DNA of 64,000 bases from Acidocella sp. GTDB taxonomy: Bacteria; Pseudomonadota; Alphaproteobacteria; Acetobacterales; Acetobacteraceae. A program made the translations under genes and the position numbers. Positions 1 to 8,766 of the stretch are shown here, piece after piece; within the stretch, counting starts at the first letter, position 1, and every line of letters begins with the position of its first letter. The stretch is from the NCBI GenBank assembly GCA_027308685.1, contig DAIDEE010000061.1, forward strand, positions 1 to 64,000, in the 5' to 3' direction. The notes beneath the pieces are model-generated. The model was not told where the DNA came from. It did no database searches and saw nothing but the letters and a program-made list of their open reading frames with translations.

Positions 1-293
1 CAACACCCCCGCCCAACTTTCCCGAAGCCCGCCCCGACCCTCTGCTTGCCCGCGCCTTGTATGGCCAGACCACCGGGCGCGTCACCGGCGCTGGCAAGCC
101 CGAACGTCTGATCGGCTGGGTGCATCATGTTCCCGCAGATGTGATTGTTTATTGCGGCCACGACCGTCGCAGTCTGGATGACCGACCTTACATCAAGCAT
201 GGTGCTCAAGGCGGTACCGCGGTGTTTCTCGACACCGGGGCTGGCAAGGGCGGGCACCTGAGCTGGATCGATATTCCAGTAGAAAACATATAA
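1..293 (+). CDS. Metallophosphoesterase family protein, C-terminal part (5' end outside window)
   Basis: The frame is open from the window edge, so the ORF-track start at 57 (a TTG) is not a true start. The visible part resembles the end of calcineurin-like serine/threonine or dinucleoside-polyphosphate phosphatases: a GHD motif (metal-ligand region) is followed by KHGAQGGTAVFLDTGAGKGG and a final beta strand. That C-terminal pattern (His near a 'DTGAG' turn) is typical of the family. The catalytic N-terminal metal motifs lie upstream and cannot be checked. The next gene starts 11 nt downstream on the same strand, so the two are probably co-transcribed. Substrate unknown. Confidence 0.75.
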   Translation, partial: TPPPNFPEARPDPLLARALYGQTTGRVTGAGKPERLIGWVHHVPADVIVYCGHDRRSLDDRPYIKHGAQGGTAVFLDTGAGKGGHLSWIDIPVENI

Positions 294-304
294 GGATTTA
301 TATA

Positions 305-844
305 ATGCGTTGGCTCAATTTTGTTCTCCCGGTACTAAGCGCCTGTAGTCTCAGCGCCTGTGCCACCATGCAGCCACAGGATTTCGCCAACGGCTCCCCC
401 ACCATGGCGCTGAACGATTATTTTCCCGGTCATTCCACCGCCTACGGCATTTTCATCGATCGCTTCGGCAATGTGCGTAATCAGTTCACTGTCGATTGCC
501 ATGGCAGTTGGGACGGCACCACAATGACTTTGCAGGAACATTTTACCTATGTCGGCGGCGCCAACGGCCAACCGACCAGCCGCACCTGGCATTTCCATAA
601 AACTGGTCCCAACACCTGGGAGGGCACAGCCGGCGATGTCATCGGTGTTGCTACCGGCGAACAGGACGGCAATGCGTTTCACATGACCTATGTTACCGAA
701 CTGCATACCGGTTCGAGCACTCACACTGTTTCAGTCAGTGACTGGATGTTCCGCGAAAGTTCTGGCGTGGTGATCAACCACACGACCATCAGCAAACTCG
801 GGGTTACCCTGGGCGACGTACAAATCGCTTTTGTGCATGATTAA
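305..844 (+). CDS. DUF3833 family lipoprotein
   Basis: A 179-residue protein with a lipoprotein signal peptide. Two overlapping lipobox-like LSAC sequences end at Cys14 and Cys19; the second precedes the mature-looking region and is the likelier acylation site. The body carries the DUF3833 pattern: DYFPG..TAYGIF.DRFG, then GNAFHMTY and DWMFRESSGVVINHTTISK. An AAGGA ribosome-binding site sits about 8 nt before the ATG. Members of this family are membrane-anchored proteins of unknown function, often next to lipid-modifying enzymes; here the neighbour is a phosphatase fragment. It ends 3 bp before the convergent YeiH-type gene. Confidence 0.85.
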   Translation: MRWLNFVLPVLSACSLSACATMQPQDFANGSPTMALNDYFPGHSTAYGIFIDRFGNVRNQFTVDCHGSWDGTTMTLQEHFTYVGGANGQPTSRTWHFHKTGPNTWEGTAGDVIGVATGEQDGNAFHMTYVTELHTGSSTHTVSVSDWMFRESSGVVINHTTISKLGVTLGDVQIAFVHD

Positions 845-846
845 AT

Positions 847-1902
847 TTAAGGAATCGCCAGCAGCCAGATCAACGCCAGGCTGATCACGCCCAGCACGAT
901 CAACGACAATGTCACGGCGGTGGTAACCCTTATACCGGCTTTGGCCACCGCCCGTACATCCACACCTAAACCCAGGGCTGCCATCGAAACTGTTGTTAAA
1001 ATAGCGGCCATATTTTTAATCGGCCCCAAGGCCGGCTGTGGGATGATATCCATCGAGCGCACGACCAGCACCAGCAAAAAGCCAATAATAAACCAAGGCA
1101 CTAATTGTTGTAGCTTCAGTTTGCGCTCAATGCTGACAGCGCCCGGCTCACGAAATTTTCCCGCAAATAACGAGACCACCAGCACGACGGGCCCCAGCAT
1201 CAGCACGCGCACCAGCTTCACCACCGTGCCGATCTGGTTACTCAGAGCACCAATCGGCAAGGTTGCCGCCAGCACCTGCGGCACCGCGTAAACGGTCAAC
1301 CCCGCCAGCACACCGTATTGCGTGAGCGACATATGCAACAATGGCACCAGCAGTGGCAAAACCAGTACCGTAATAACACCCAGCACTGCCGTAAACGCAA
1401 TCGATGTTGCAATATCATGGCCATCTGCGCCGATCACCGGAGCCACCGCCGCAATCGCGGAATTACCGCAAATCGAATTGCCACAAGCCACCAGCAGCGA
1501 CATCTTGCTCGGCAATTTCAGCATTCGGCAAATTGTGTAGCTGATCATAATAGCCGCCGCCACCACCACCACAATGCTGATCAGCAGCGGTATCCCCAAA
1601 GCAATAACCGTTTTAACGCTTACTGAGGCGCCGAGCATCACCACCGCCACTTCTAAAAGCGTTTTGGCACTGAAATGAATTCCCGGCCGCCATATCTCGC
1701 CGGGCTGCCAAAGGGTACGAATAATCACGCCCAGTAAAATAGCCAGCACCAGGGCTTCTAAAAAAGCCTCCCCCACCAGCTTTGTCTCGACCGCTTGCAG
1801 GAGGGCCGCCAATGCCGTGATGACCGCACAGAGAAAAACGCCAGGTAATAAGCTTAGCCGGGCTCTCGTGATACTCATCAAAACAGCCATTGTTAAGTCC
1901 AA
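847..1902 (-). CDS. YeiH/UPF0324 family putative sulfate exporter
   Basis: A 351-residue, strongly hydrophobic protein with about ten predicted membrane segments. It has the hallmark GNSICGNSAIAA repeat-like motif in the middle of the chain and the HFSAKTLLEVAVVMLGASVS segment that follows the second membrane pair in this family. UPF0324/YeiH proteins are annotated as putative sulfate exporters, mainly by analogy; direct transport evidence is sparse. The first residues (MDLTMAVLMSITRAR) offer several start codons, and the exact start is uncertain by a few residues. It converges with the DUF3833 gene and is followed upstream by the polyprenyl synthase on the same strand. Confidence 0.85.
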   Translation of the reverse strand: MDLTMAVLMSITRARLSLLPGVFLCAVITALAALLQAVETKLVGEAFLEALVLAILLGVIIRTLWQPGEIWRPGIHFSAKTLLEVAVVMLGASVSVKTVIALGIPLLISIVVVVAAAIMISYTICRMLKLPSKMSLLVACGNSICGNSAIAAVAPVIGADGHDIATSIAFTAVLGVITVLVLPLLVPLLHMSLTQYGVLAGLTVYAVPQVLAATLPIGALSNQIGTVVKLVRVLMLGPVVLVVSLFAGKFREPGAVSIERKLKLQQLVPWFIIGFLLVLVVRSMDIIPQPALGPIKNMAAILTTVSMAALGLGVDVRAVAKAGIRVTTAVTLSLIVLGVISLALIWLLAIP

Positions 1903-1935
1903 TTCAAATTCAGCATATCACCTGAGTCAAAGCGC

Positions 1936-2937
1936 TCATGAGCGCCGCGCCGTGGTGTAAAGCGCAATCTCCTGCAAATTATCGCGCAGAGCCGAGCCAG
2001 GAAAAATTTCTAGCGCCTGACTAGCTGACTCGGCAAACTGCCGGGCTTTGGCAACGGTACGCTCAATCGCATTATGCCGGGCTATTAACTTCAGAGCGGT
2101 TGCCAGGTCAGTGTCGGTTTGTTCCCCCGCACCAATCACCCGCTCCCAGAATAACCTCTCGGTTGGTTCGCCATCACGAATCGCGATCAGCACCGGATAG
2201 GTCAGCTTACCCTCCCGGAAATCATCACCGATCGTTTTGCCCAATTCAGCCACATTGGCGTTGTAATCAAGCGCGTCATCAACCAGTTGAAATGCCATGC
2301 CAAGGTCCATGCCGTAGCTGGCCAAGGCAGCGCACATGGCAGGCGGGCGGTTGGCGATCACGCCGCCAACCTCGCAGGCCGCGGCGAACAGCGCGGCGGT
2401 TTTACCCCGGATAACCTCGAAATATTTATCCTCAGTGGTCGCAATATCGTTCTGGGTGCTCAGTTGCAGCACCTCACCTTCGGCAATCGTGGCGGCGGCG
2501 GTGGAGAGAATCCGCAGCACCTCCAGCGACCCATCAGCCACCATCAACTGAAACGCCCGCGCAAACAAAAAATCCCCTACCAGTACCGAGGCTTTATTGC
2601 CGAACACCGCATTGGCGCTGGCAAGGCCGCGCCGCAATACGCTCTCGTCCACCACATCGTCATGCAGCAGCGTCGCGGTATGGATGAACTCCACGCAGGC
2701 CGCGAGTTGCACATGGCGCTCCCCCTCGTAGCCGCATAACCGGGCCGCCGCCAAAGTCAGGAGCGGCCGCAACCGCTTGCCCCCTGCAGCCACCAAATGC
2801 GCCGCTAATTGGGGGATCAATGCCACGGGCGAGTCCATCCGCGCCACAATGGCGCGGTTGGTGGCTTGCAAATCAGCCTCAAGCGACGCGGTTAACCGGG
2901 TCAGCGCATCTGCCGTCAAAGGTGTCGTACCGTCCAA
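1936..2937 (-). CDS. ispB: Polyprenyl (octa/decaprenyl) diphosphate synthase
   Basis: Trans-prenyltransferase of about 333 residues that elongates isoprenoid diphosphates, probably for the ubiquinone side chain. GGKRLRP sits near residue 52, the first aspartate-rich motif DDVVD at 93-97 and the second DDALD at 220-224, with KTAALF between them. The product chain length cannot be read from sequence. No ATG or GTG lies between the upstream in-frame stop (TAA) and the conserved core; the TTG at 2937 is the best start, with a purine-rich stretch before it. The divergent DUF2007/methyltransferase pair is a common alphaproteobacterial arrangement next to this gene. Confidence 0.92.
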   Translation of the reverse strand: MDGTTPLTADALTRLTASLEADLQATNRAIVARMDSPVALIPQLAAHLVAAGGKRLRPLLTLAAARLCGYEGERHVQLAACVEFIHTATLLHDDVVDESVLRRGLASANAVFGNKASVLVGDFLFARAFQLMVADGSLEVLRILSTAAATIAEGEVLQLSTQNDIATTEDKYFEVIRGKTAALFAAACEVGGVIANRPPAMCAALASYGMDLGMAFQLVDDALDYNANVAELGKTIGDDFREGKLTYPVLIAIRDGEPTERLFWERVIGAGEQTDTDLATALKLIARHNAIERTVAKARQFAESASQALEIFPGSALRDNLQEIALYTTARRS

Positions 2938-3019
2938 ACCCGCATCCCAGCTTGCTATTTACCCCTCTCATGCCACCATATTGGTCCGGGCGAAACAGGG
3001 TCAAGCAGGAGACAGCCAC

Positions 3020-3226
3020 ATGGAAATGGTCATTGCGTCAAACGAGCCGGTCCGCTTGAGCTTTTTAATGGCTCTGTTGCGCGACGCCGGACTGCAACCC
3101 GAATTATATGATATGAACATGTCGGTACTCGAAGGCAGCGCCGGGGCTATCCAACGCCGGATCATGGTGCCCGCCCCACAGGCGAATGCCGCCCGCCGGG
3201 TGTTGCGTGAGGCTGGGGAGTTATGA
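3020..3226 (+). CDS. DUF2007 domain protein
   Basis: A 68-residue protein that fills one DUF2007 domain: a first strand with NEPVRLSFLMALLRDAGL, then DMNMSVLEGSAGAIQRRIMV and a C-terminal helix ending LREAGEL. The ORF track begins at 2777, but that would overlap the divergent polyprenyl synthase. The ATG at 3020 is preceded by AGGAG at good spacing and matches the usual family length. DUF2007 is described as a putative signal-transducing or substrate-binding domain with no proven function. Its stop overlaps the start of the methyltransferase gene (ATGA), so the two are translationally coupled. Confidence 0.88.
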   Translation: MEMVIASNEPVRLSFLMALLRDAGLQPELYDMNMSVLEGSAGAIQRRIMVPAPQANAARRVLREAGEL

Positions 3227-3948
3227 CCCAGACCAACGAGGGCACGCTGCTTGGCGGCAGGGTCAAATACCGCCAATTCACCTCCGGCCACCGCAGCGGC
3301 TTCGAGCCGGTCCTGCTGGCGGCAAGTATCAATGCCAAACCGGGAGAGCAGGTTCTGGAGGCCGGCAGCGGTGCCGGTGCTGCCTTGCTGTGCCTCGGTT
3401 ACCGGATCGCAGGCTTAGCCGGTACCGGACTCGAAATCGACCCCACCCTGGCCGCTCTGGCTAATGAAAATTTCAAAATCAACGGATTGCAGAACTTTTT
3501 TTGCCTGCAGGGTGACACCGCTCACCCGCCGTTCAGCGGCATCTTCCAGCACGCCATCGCCAACCCGCCCTGGTTCAACCCGGCCGCCACCAAGTCACCG
3601 GATGAAAAGCGCGCTTTGGCTCACCACGCCCATACCGGCTTGCTGGCAGACTGGATTAGCGGGTTAACCACCTGCCTGAAGTCGAACGGTCAGATATACC
3701 TTATCTTGCCGTCTGCCTCATTCAGCGAGGCGTTAGTGTATCTGCGATCACATAAATACGGCGCCATTACCCTGCTGCCGCTCTGGCCGCGTACCGGGCA
3801 AGCCGCGGCGCAGGTAATCATCACCGCCCGGCGTGGCGCCCGTAGCCCCGACAGATTGCTGCCCGGCCTGGTTCTGCACGATGCAACCGGTATTTCTCCG
3901 CAGGCCAACGCCATTCTGCGTGACGGGGCTGCCCTCTCAATGGACTGA
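3223..3948 (+). CDS. TrmN6/YfiC-like tRNA adenine-N6 methyltransferase family
   Basis: An S-adenosylmethionine-dependent methyltransferase of 241 residues. The glycine-rich SAM motif (VLEAGSGAGAALL) is at about 44-56 and the amino-methyltransferase NPPW tetrapeptide at 114-117. The N-terminal LLGGRVKYRQF.SGHRSGFEPVLLAA is typical of the YfiC/TrmN6 family, which methylates A37 of tRNA-Val in E. coli. Whether this protein has the same target is inference. It starts inside the DUF2007 stop codon and its 3' end overlaps the convergent MFS gene by 12 bp. Confidence 0.85.
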   Translation: MTQTNEGTLLGGRVKYRQFTSGHRSGFEPVLLAASINAKPGEQVLEAGSGAGAALLCLGYRIAGLAGTGLEIDPTLAALANENFKINGLQNFFCLQGDTAHPPFSGIFQHAIANPPWFNPAATKSPDEKRALAHHAHTGLLADWISGLTTCLKSNGQIYLILPSASFSEALVYLRSHKYGAITLLPLWPRTGQAAAQVIITARRGARSPDRLLPGLVLHDATGISPQANAILRDGAALSMD

Positions 3949-5319
3949 CCGCAGCGACATATCGCGCATCACTATGCCGACCAGCAATGCCAGCAATGCT
4001 GCCACCGCGCAGGCCGCAAAGGCCATATGAAACCCTGCCGCCAGCAGCACGGTCCCCGCCAATGTCACCCCTGCCGAGCCACCAATGGCGCGAAACAACA
4101 ACATACATCCGGTCGCCACCCCAACATCGCGCCGGTCAGCGGCGTTCTGAATTGCCACCGTGATATTCGGCTGCACCAGCCCGATGCCGCCCCCCAGCAA
4201 CACCATATAGGCCACGCATAAAGCCAGAGGCGTGCTGCGCCCCATACTGGCCAGCAACACCAACCCGGCCAGGCACGCCACCAGCGCCAGCAGAATCGTC
4301 GGTTTGGTGCGGCCAAGCCAGCGCGCCACATGGCCGCCCGCGTAGGACATCACCACAAACGCCAGCAGAAACGGCGTGGTAAACGCCCCCGAGACTGCCG
4401 CATTGGTGCCCCGCACATATTGAAAATACAGCGGCAATAAAAACGTGCCGCCGAAGGTGCACAACGAATTGGTAAACGACAGCGCGAGGCCCCCCAACAC
4501 AATTTTATTGGCGAAAATATGAAGCGGCAGCATCGGCATAATAGCCCGGCGCTCCTGCCAGATCATCAACCCAGTCAGCACCGCACCCCCCATCGCCAAG
4601 CCACCAGCCACCGGCGAGCCCCAAGCAAAATCCCGTCCACCGGAGGAGCACAGCACCAGCCAGGCGGTGATGCTCGCCATCAACAGCCCTGCCCCCAGAT
4701 AATCGATCTTCACCGGCCCCGGCGCATGTGGCGGCAATAGCCGCAGGGCCCGCCCGCTGGAAATATAGGCCACCGCGCCCAGTGGCAGGTTGATCCAGAA
4801 AATTGCCCGCCAGGAGAGCAAATCCGTCAGCGCGCCACCAGCAATCGGCCCCGCAATACTGGCGATGCCCCACATGCCGCTCATATATATTTGGTAGCGC
4901 CCCCGCTCGCGTGGCGGCACCACATCGGCAATCGCGGTCTGCGCAATGGTGATCAACCCGGCCCCGCCAATGCCTTGCACCGCCCGCATAAAAATCATCT
5001 CCGGCAGGTTTTGCGCGACCGCACAGCCCATCGAGGCCAGTACGAACACGATAATCGCTGGCTGTAGTAATTTCCGTCGGCCATAAATATCCGAGAGTTT
5101 GCCGAACACCGGCGTGGCGGCGGTGCCGGTGAGCAAATAAGCCGCCACGATCCAGGCCAGATGCCCCTGACCCTGCAAATCATGCCCCATTTTTGGCACC
5201 GCCGGCACCACGATCGTCTGGTCAAGCGCCGAGAGCAAAATCGCCAGCGCCACGCCACGAATAACGGGTAAAATTTCCTGATGTGTGTAGGTGCGAATCT
5301 CGGTCATGGTCACTGGCAT
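3937..5319 (-). CDS. MFS transporter, DHA2 (EmrB/QacA-like) drug exporter family
   Basis: A 460-residue major-facilitator protein. The N-terminal ALDQTIVVPAVPKM is the membrane-segment-1 motif of 14-helix DHA2 exporters, and GKLSDIYGRRK is the cytoplasmic loop 2-3 motif A. Hydrophobic stretches continue to the C-terminus, which ends with a short charged tail. Substrate unknown. An in-frame ATG five codons inside (MTEIRTYTH) is an alternative start. The gene is single, converging with the methyltransferase; 232 bp of AT-richer DNA separate it from divergent nrdA. No regulator lies adjacent. Confidence 0.88.
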   Translation of the reverse strand: MPVTMTEIRTYTHQEILPVIRGVALAILLSALDQTIVVPAVPKMGHDLQGQGHLAWIVAAYLLTGTAATPVFGKLSDIYGRRKLLQPAIIVFVLASMGCAVAQNLPEMIFMRAVQGIGGAGLITIAQTAIADVVPPRERGRYQIYMSGMWGIASIAGPIAGGALTDLLSWRAIFWINLPLGAVAYISSGRALRLLPPHAPGPVKIDYLGAGLLMASITAWLVLCSSGGRDFAWGSPVAGGLAMGGAVLTGLMIWQERRAIMPMLPLHIFANKIVLGGLALSFTNSLCTFGGTFLLPLYFQYVRGTNAAVSGAFTTPFLLAFVVMSYAGGHVARWLGRTKPTILLALVACLAGLVLLASMGRSTPLALCVAYMVLLGGGIGLVQPNITVAIQNAADRRDVGVATGCMLLFRAIGGSAGVTLAGTVLLAAGFHMAFAACAVAALLALLVGIVMRDMSLRSVH

Positions 5320-5551
5320 AAGCTGTTCGGCAAGGTCTGCAAAATATCGGAGTCGGCGCTGCTTGCGATATCATTGCCGCCACCCAAATTAGAACGTAGT
5401 GTGAACATTGATGTTGCGCTGCAGTGACAGCTCGTTAAGAATCGAGGCGAGAATCGTCGTTAATAAAAATTTCAAAGCATGATGTGGTATTCGATTGATA
5501 AAATCTCCCCAACATGTAGTGTAGAGTTCCAATGAATAATCGAGGTCGGCG
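5320..5551. promoter_or_regulatory. Divergent intergenic region between MFS gene and nrdA
   Basis: About 230 bp, clearly AT-richer than its surroundings, must hold the promoters of the MFS exporter (leftward) and nrdA (rightward). I looked for paired NrdR boxes and for a B12-type leader and found neither convincingly. The only ORF here (5389-5598, minus, 69 aa) resembles no family I know and runs into nrdA, so I do not call it. Confidence 0.4.
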
Positions 5552-7432
5552 ATGAATATGATTTCCAAAAATGAAGCCGTCATGCTGGATGACACCATCC
5601 AGATGCCGGGTCGCTTCCAGGTTCAGGTTGACCGGTCACGCGATGCGCTGCTCACCGATTTCGGGCGCGCCACGCTCGATGACCGCTACCTATTGCCCGG
5701 CGAAGGCTATCAGGATTTATTCGCCCGCGTCGCCTCGTACTACGGCGACAACGCCGCACACGCGCAGCGGATTTACGACTATATGAGCAAAATGTGGTTC
5801 ATGCCCTCGACCCCGGTGCTCTCGAACGGTGGCACCGACCGCGGCCTCCCCATCTCCTGCTTTTTGAATGAAACCTCCGACAGTCTGGAAGGTATCGTCG
5901 GCCTCTGGAATGAGAATGTCTGGCTGGCCTCAAAGGGCGGCGGCATCGGCTCCTACTGGGGAAATTTGCGCTCGATCGGCGAAAAAGTCGGCCAGAACGG
6001 CAAAACTTCCGGCGTGGTGCCGTTCATCCGGGTGATGGACAGCCTGACCCTCGCCATCAGCCAGGGTTCGCTGCGCCGTGGCTCCGCCGCCGTTTATCTG
6101 CCGGTCTGGCACCCGGAGATCGAGGAGTTCATTGAAATCCGCCGCCCGACCGGCGGGGACCCAAACCGCAAAGCGCTGAATTTGCACCACGGCATCCTGC
6201 TCTCCGATGCCTTCATGCGTGCCGTCGAGACCGACTCGGAGTGGATGCTGACCTCACCGAAGGACCGCGCCCATGTTCGCACCGTATCGGCCCGCGCCTT
6301 GTGGGTGCGCATCCTCACCGCCCGCATTGAAACCGGCGAGCCGTACCTGATTTTCTCCGACCATGTGAATAACGCCCGCCCCGAGCATCACAAGCTGGCC
6401 GGCCTGGAGGTGAAAACCTCCAATCTCTGCGCTGAAATTACCTTGCCAACCGGGCTGGACCAGCATGGCAAACAGCGCACCGCCGTATGCTGCCTGTCCT
6501 CGTTGAACCTCGAATACTGGTTCGAGTGGCACAAGAACGAGCAATTCATCGAAGATGCCATGCGCTTTCTTGATAACGTACTGCAGGACTTCATCGATAA
6601 AGCGCCGGACTCGATGGAAAAAGCCAAATACGCTGCAATGCGCGAGCGCTCGGTGGGCTTGGGTGTCATGGGTTACCATTCATTCCTGCAGGACCAGAAT
6701 ATTCCGTTCGAGAGTGTTATGGCGAAGGTGTGGAATACCAAGATGTTTAAGCACATACGCGCCGGTGCTGATGCTGCATCTAAAAAACTGGCGGCTGAAC
6801 GCGGCGCTTGCCCGGATGCTGCCGACTATGGCATCGACGAGCGTTTCTCCTATAAAATCGCCATTGCCCCAACCGCCTCGATTTCCATCATCACCGGCAA
6901 CACCTCGCCCGGAATCGAGCCGATTGCAGCCAATGTATTCCTGCAAAAAACCCTCTCCGGCAGCTTCTCGGTGCGCAACCGGCCTCTGCAAAAGCTACTG
7001 GAAAAATACGGCCGCGACGATGAGGACACCTGGTCCTCCATCACCACCACCAAGGGCAGCGTGCAGCATCTGGATTTCCTCACCCAGCATGAGAAGGACG
7101 TTTATAAAACCGCGTTTGAACTCGACCAGCGCTGGATCATCGAACACGCCGCTGACCGTGCGCCCTTCATCTGCCAGAGCCAATCGATCAATGTGTTCGT
7201 GCCGGCCAATGTGAACAAGCGCGATCTGCATCAGATCCATTATCAGGCTTGGAAGAAGGGCGTGAAATCGCTGTATTACTGCCGCTCGCTCTCGATCCAG
7301 CGGGCTGATACAGTCTCAGAAAAAGCCGTGCGCCCCGACGAATTCACCGGCATCACGCCCGTCAACGACGGCGCCGCCCCCCGGCCGCTCGCCGCCTCTG
7401 CCGATTACGAGGAATGCCTGGCCTGCCAGTAG
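5552..7432 (+). CDS. nrdA: Ribonucleoside-diphosphate reductase, class I alpha subunit (no ATP-cone)
   Basis: Catalytic subunit that reduces ribonucleoside diphosphates to deoxy forms together with NrdB. At 626 residues it is about 130 shorter than E. coli NrdA and lacks the N-terminal ATP-cone; conserved sequence starts near residue 35. Visible catalytic features are the redox cysteine in ISCFLN (Cys103), the thiyl-radical region SNLCAEITLP, its partner in CCLSSLNL, and the C-terminal CLACQ that shuttles electrons from thioredoxin or glutaredoxin. Start ATG at 5552; a second ATG two codons on is possible. nrdB follows after 63 bp containing a hairpin repeat. Confidence 0.95.
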   Translation: MNMISKNEAVMLDDTIQMPGRFQVQVDRSRDALLTDFGRATLDDRYLLPGEGYQDLFARVASYYGDNAAHAQRIYDYMSKMWFMPSTPVLSNGGTDRGLPISCFLNETSDSLEGIVGLWNENVWLASKGGGIGSYWGNLRSIGEKVGQNGKTSGVVPFIRVMDSLTLAISQGSLRRGSAAVYLPVWHPEIEEFIEIRRPTGGDPNRKALNLHHGILLSDAFMRAVETDSEWMLTSPKDRAHVRTVSARALWVRILTARIETGEPYLIFSDHVNNARPEHHKLAGLEVKTSNLCAEITLPTGLDQHGKQRTAVCCLSSLNLEYWFEWHKNEQFIEDAMRFLDNVLQDFIDKAPDSMEKAKYAAMRERSVGLGVMGYHSFLQDQNIPFESVMAKVWNTKMFKHIRAGADAASKKLAAERGACPDAADYGIDERFSYKIAIAPTASISIITGNTSPGIEPIAANVFLQKTLSGSFSVRNRPLQKLLEKYGRDDEDTWSSITTTKGSVQHLDFLTQHEKDVYKTAFELDQRWIIEHAADRAPFICQSQSINVFVPANVNKRDLHQIHYQAWKKGVKSLYYCRSLSIQRADTVSEKAVRPDEFTGITPVNDGAAPRPLAASADYEECLACQ

Positions 7433-7441
7433 TTCCGTCCT

Positions 7442-7469
7442 CGTCATTCCCGCGCAGGCGGGAATTTTC
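7442..7469 (+). repeat. Palindromic hairpin repeat, copy 1 (nrdA-nrdB gap)
   Basis: CGTCATTCCCGCG followed by the complementary arm: an 8-bp perfect stem ATTCCCGC/GCGGGAAT (7446-7465) with a GCAG loop and a run of four T. It is one of four related copies in the window (others near 14059, 34903 and 56771). Its position between two genes of one operon suggests partial termination or mRNA end protection for nrdA relative to nrdB. Confidence 0.7.
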
Positions 7470-7495
7470 TTCTCTCCCCCCTTAAGGCTATTTTC

Positions 7496-8536
7496 ATGAG
7501 CGCGCACACCACCCCCGACCAATATCCGGTGAAACTTAATCTCCTCACCGAAAACCCTGTTTATAAGCCGTTCCGCTATCAATGGGCTTACGAGGCATGG
7601 CTCACCCAGCAGCGCGTGCATTGGCTGCCGGAGGAAGTGCCGCTCGCCGATGACGTGAAGGACTGGCACAAAAACCTCACCATGCCCGAGCGCAATCTGC
7701 TCACCCAGATTTTTCGATTTTTCACCCAGGCGGATGTCGAGGTGAATAACTGCTACATGAAGCACTACAGCAACGTGTTCAAACCAACCGAGGTGCTGAT
7801 GATGCTCTCGGCGTTCTCGAACATCGAGACCGTGCATATCGCCGCTTATTCGCACCTGCTCGACACCGTCGGCATGCCCGAGGTCGAATACACCGCCTTC
7901 CTCAAATATAAGGAGATGAAGGACAAGTACGACTACATGCACGCCTTTTCCATGGACAGTAAGCACAACATCGCCAAAACCCTGGCGGCGTTCGGTGCCT
8001 TCACTGAGGGCCTGCAATTATTCGCTTCCTTCGCCATTCTGCTGAATTTTCCGCGCTTTAACAAAATGAAGGGAATGGGCCAGATCATCACCTGGTCGGT
8101 GCGCGATGAATCCCTGCATTGCGAATCCATCATCAAATTGTTCCGCACCTTCGTGCAGGAAAACCCGGAAATCTGGTCCGAGGAACTGCGCCGCGAGCTC
8201 TACCTTACCTGTGCCACCATTGTTGATCATGAGGACGCCTTCATCGACCTTGCGTTTGAACTTGGTGCGGTTGAAGGTCTCACCGCTGAAGGGGTGAAAC
8301 GCTACATCCGCTACATCGCAGACCGCCGTTTGACCCAGCTTGGGTTGAATGTCCTATTTCACGTGGATAAAAACCCACTCCCCTGGCTTGATGAGATGTT
8401 GAACGCGGTAGAACACGCTAATTTCTTTGAAAGCCGCTCGACCGAATATAGCAAGGCTTCCACCACCGGTTCGTGGGAAGATGCTTTCGCCGATTTTGAG
8501 TCTGTTGAGCCTGCAAACATCCTGCCTGCTGAGTAG
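7496..8536 (+). CDS. nrdB: Ribonucleoside-diphosphate reductase, class I beta subunit
   Basis: Ferritin-like radical-generating subunit of 346 residues. The dinuclear metal site is intact: Asp80 in FTQAD, Glu111 and His114 in ETVHIAAY, the later EGLQLF glutamate and RDESLH (Glu and His). Tyr118 stands four residues after His114, exactly where the radical tyrosine of class Ia enzymes lies, so a tyrosyl radical is expected rather than a Tyr-less Ic type. It carries no N-terminal ATP-cone, so neither subunit here has the usual activity switch. It lies downstream of nrdA on the same strand. Confidence 0.95.
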   Translation: MSAHTTPDQYPVKLNLLTENPVYKPFRYQWAYEAWLTQQRVHWLPEEVPLADDVKDWHKNLTMPERNLLTQIFRFFTQADVEVNNCYMKHYSNVFKPTEVLMMLSAFSNIETVHIAAYSHLLDTVGMPEVEYTAFLKYKEMKDKYDYMHAFSMDSKHNIAKTLAAFGAFTEGLQLFASFAILLNFPRFNKMKGMGQIITWSVRDESLHCESIIKLFRTFVQENPEIWSEELRRELYLTCATIVDHEDAFIDLAFELGAVEGLTAEGVKRYIRYIADRRLTQLGLNVLFHVDKNPLPWLDEMLNAVEHANFFESRSTEYSKASTTGSWEDAFADFESVEPANILPAE

Positions 8537-8545
8537 CCAAACCAA

Positions 8546-8594
8546 TCCGGCCCTTGCTGCAAGTATGGCGGGGCCGGACATTTCGGTAGTGTCC
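8546..8594 (+). terminator. Hairpins downstream of nrdB
   Basis: TCCGGCCC (8546-8553) pairs perfectly with GGGCCGGA (8571-8578). An overlapping shorter pair GGACA/TGTCC (8576-8594) could form instead. There is no long T run, so factor-independent termination is uncertain. Confidence 0.4.
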
Positions 8595-8691
8595 GTGAGT
8601 GAAGAAACAATTGCTTGCCGTTTGAAGGTAAACGATCCCCCTTACGTCGCTCGTTTAGAATGTTGTAACCAACCTGTGATTTGCGGTATGA

Positions 8692-8758
8692 GATTCTACA
8701 GTAAGTGAACTCACAGGAATTGGTGCCGCGTCGATCATCCTCCTGGGAGTGTAGAATC
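8692..8758. promoter_or_regulatory. 9-bp inverted repeat upstream of the 95-aa unknown gene
   Basis: GATTCTACA at 8692-8700 is repeated in perfect inverted orientation as TGTAGAATC at 8750-8758, with 49 nt between. The right arm ends 8 nt before the ATG at 8767, overlapping the ribosome-binding region, so a folded leader could mask translation initiation. Function is not known. Confidence 0.4.
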
Positions 8759-8766
8759 GGAATGGA

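Noticed and set aside
5320-5551. Possible NrdR boxes or a cobalamin leader before nrdA
   Set aside because: No pair of ACACWATATNNTGTGT-like sites and no B12-box-like segment could be found by eye.
5389-5598. 69-aa minus-strand ORF between the MFS gene and nrdA
   Set aside because: It overlaps the nrdA start and has no recognisable pattern; the region is AT-rich and needed for two promoters.
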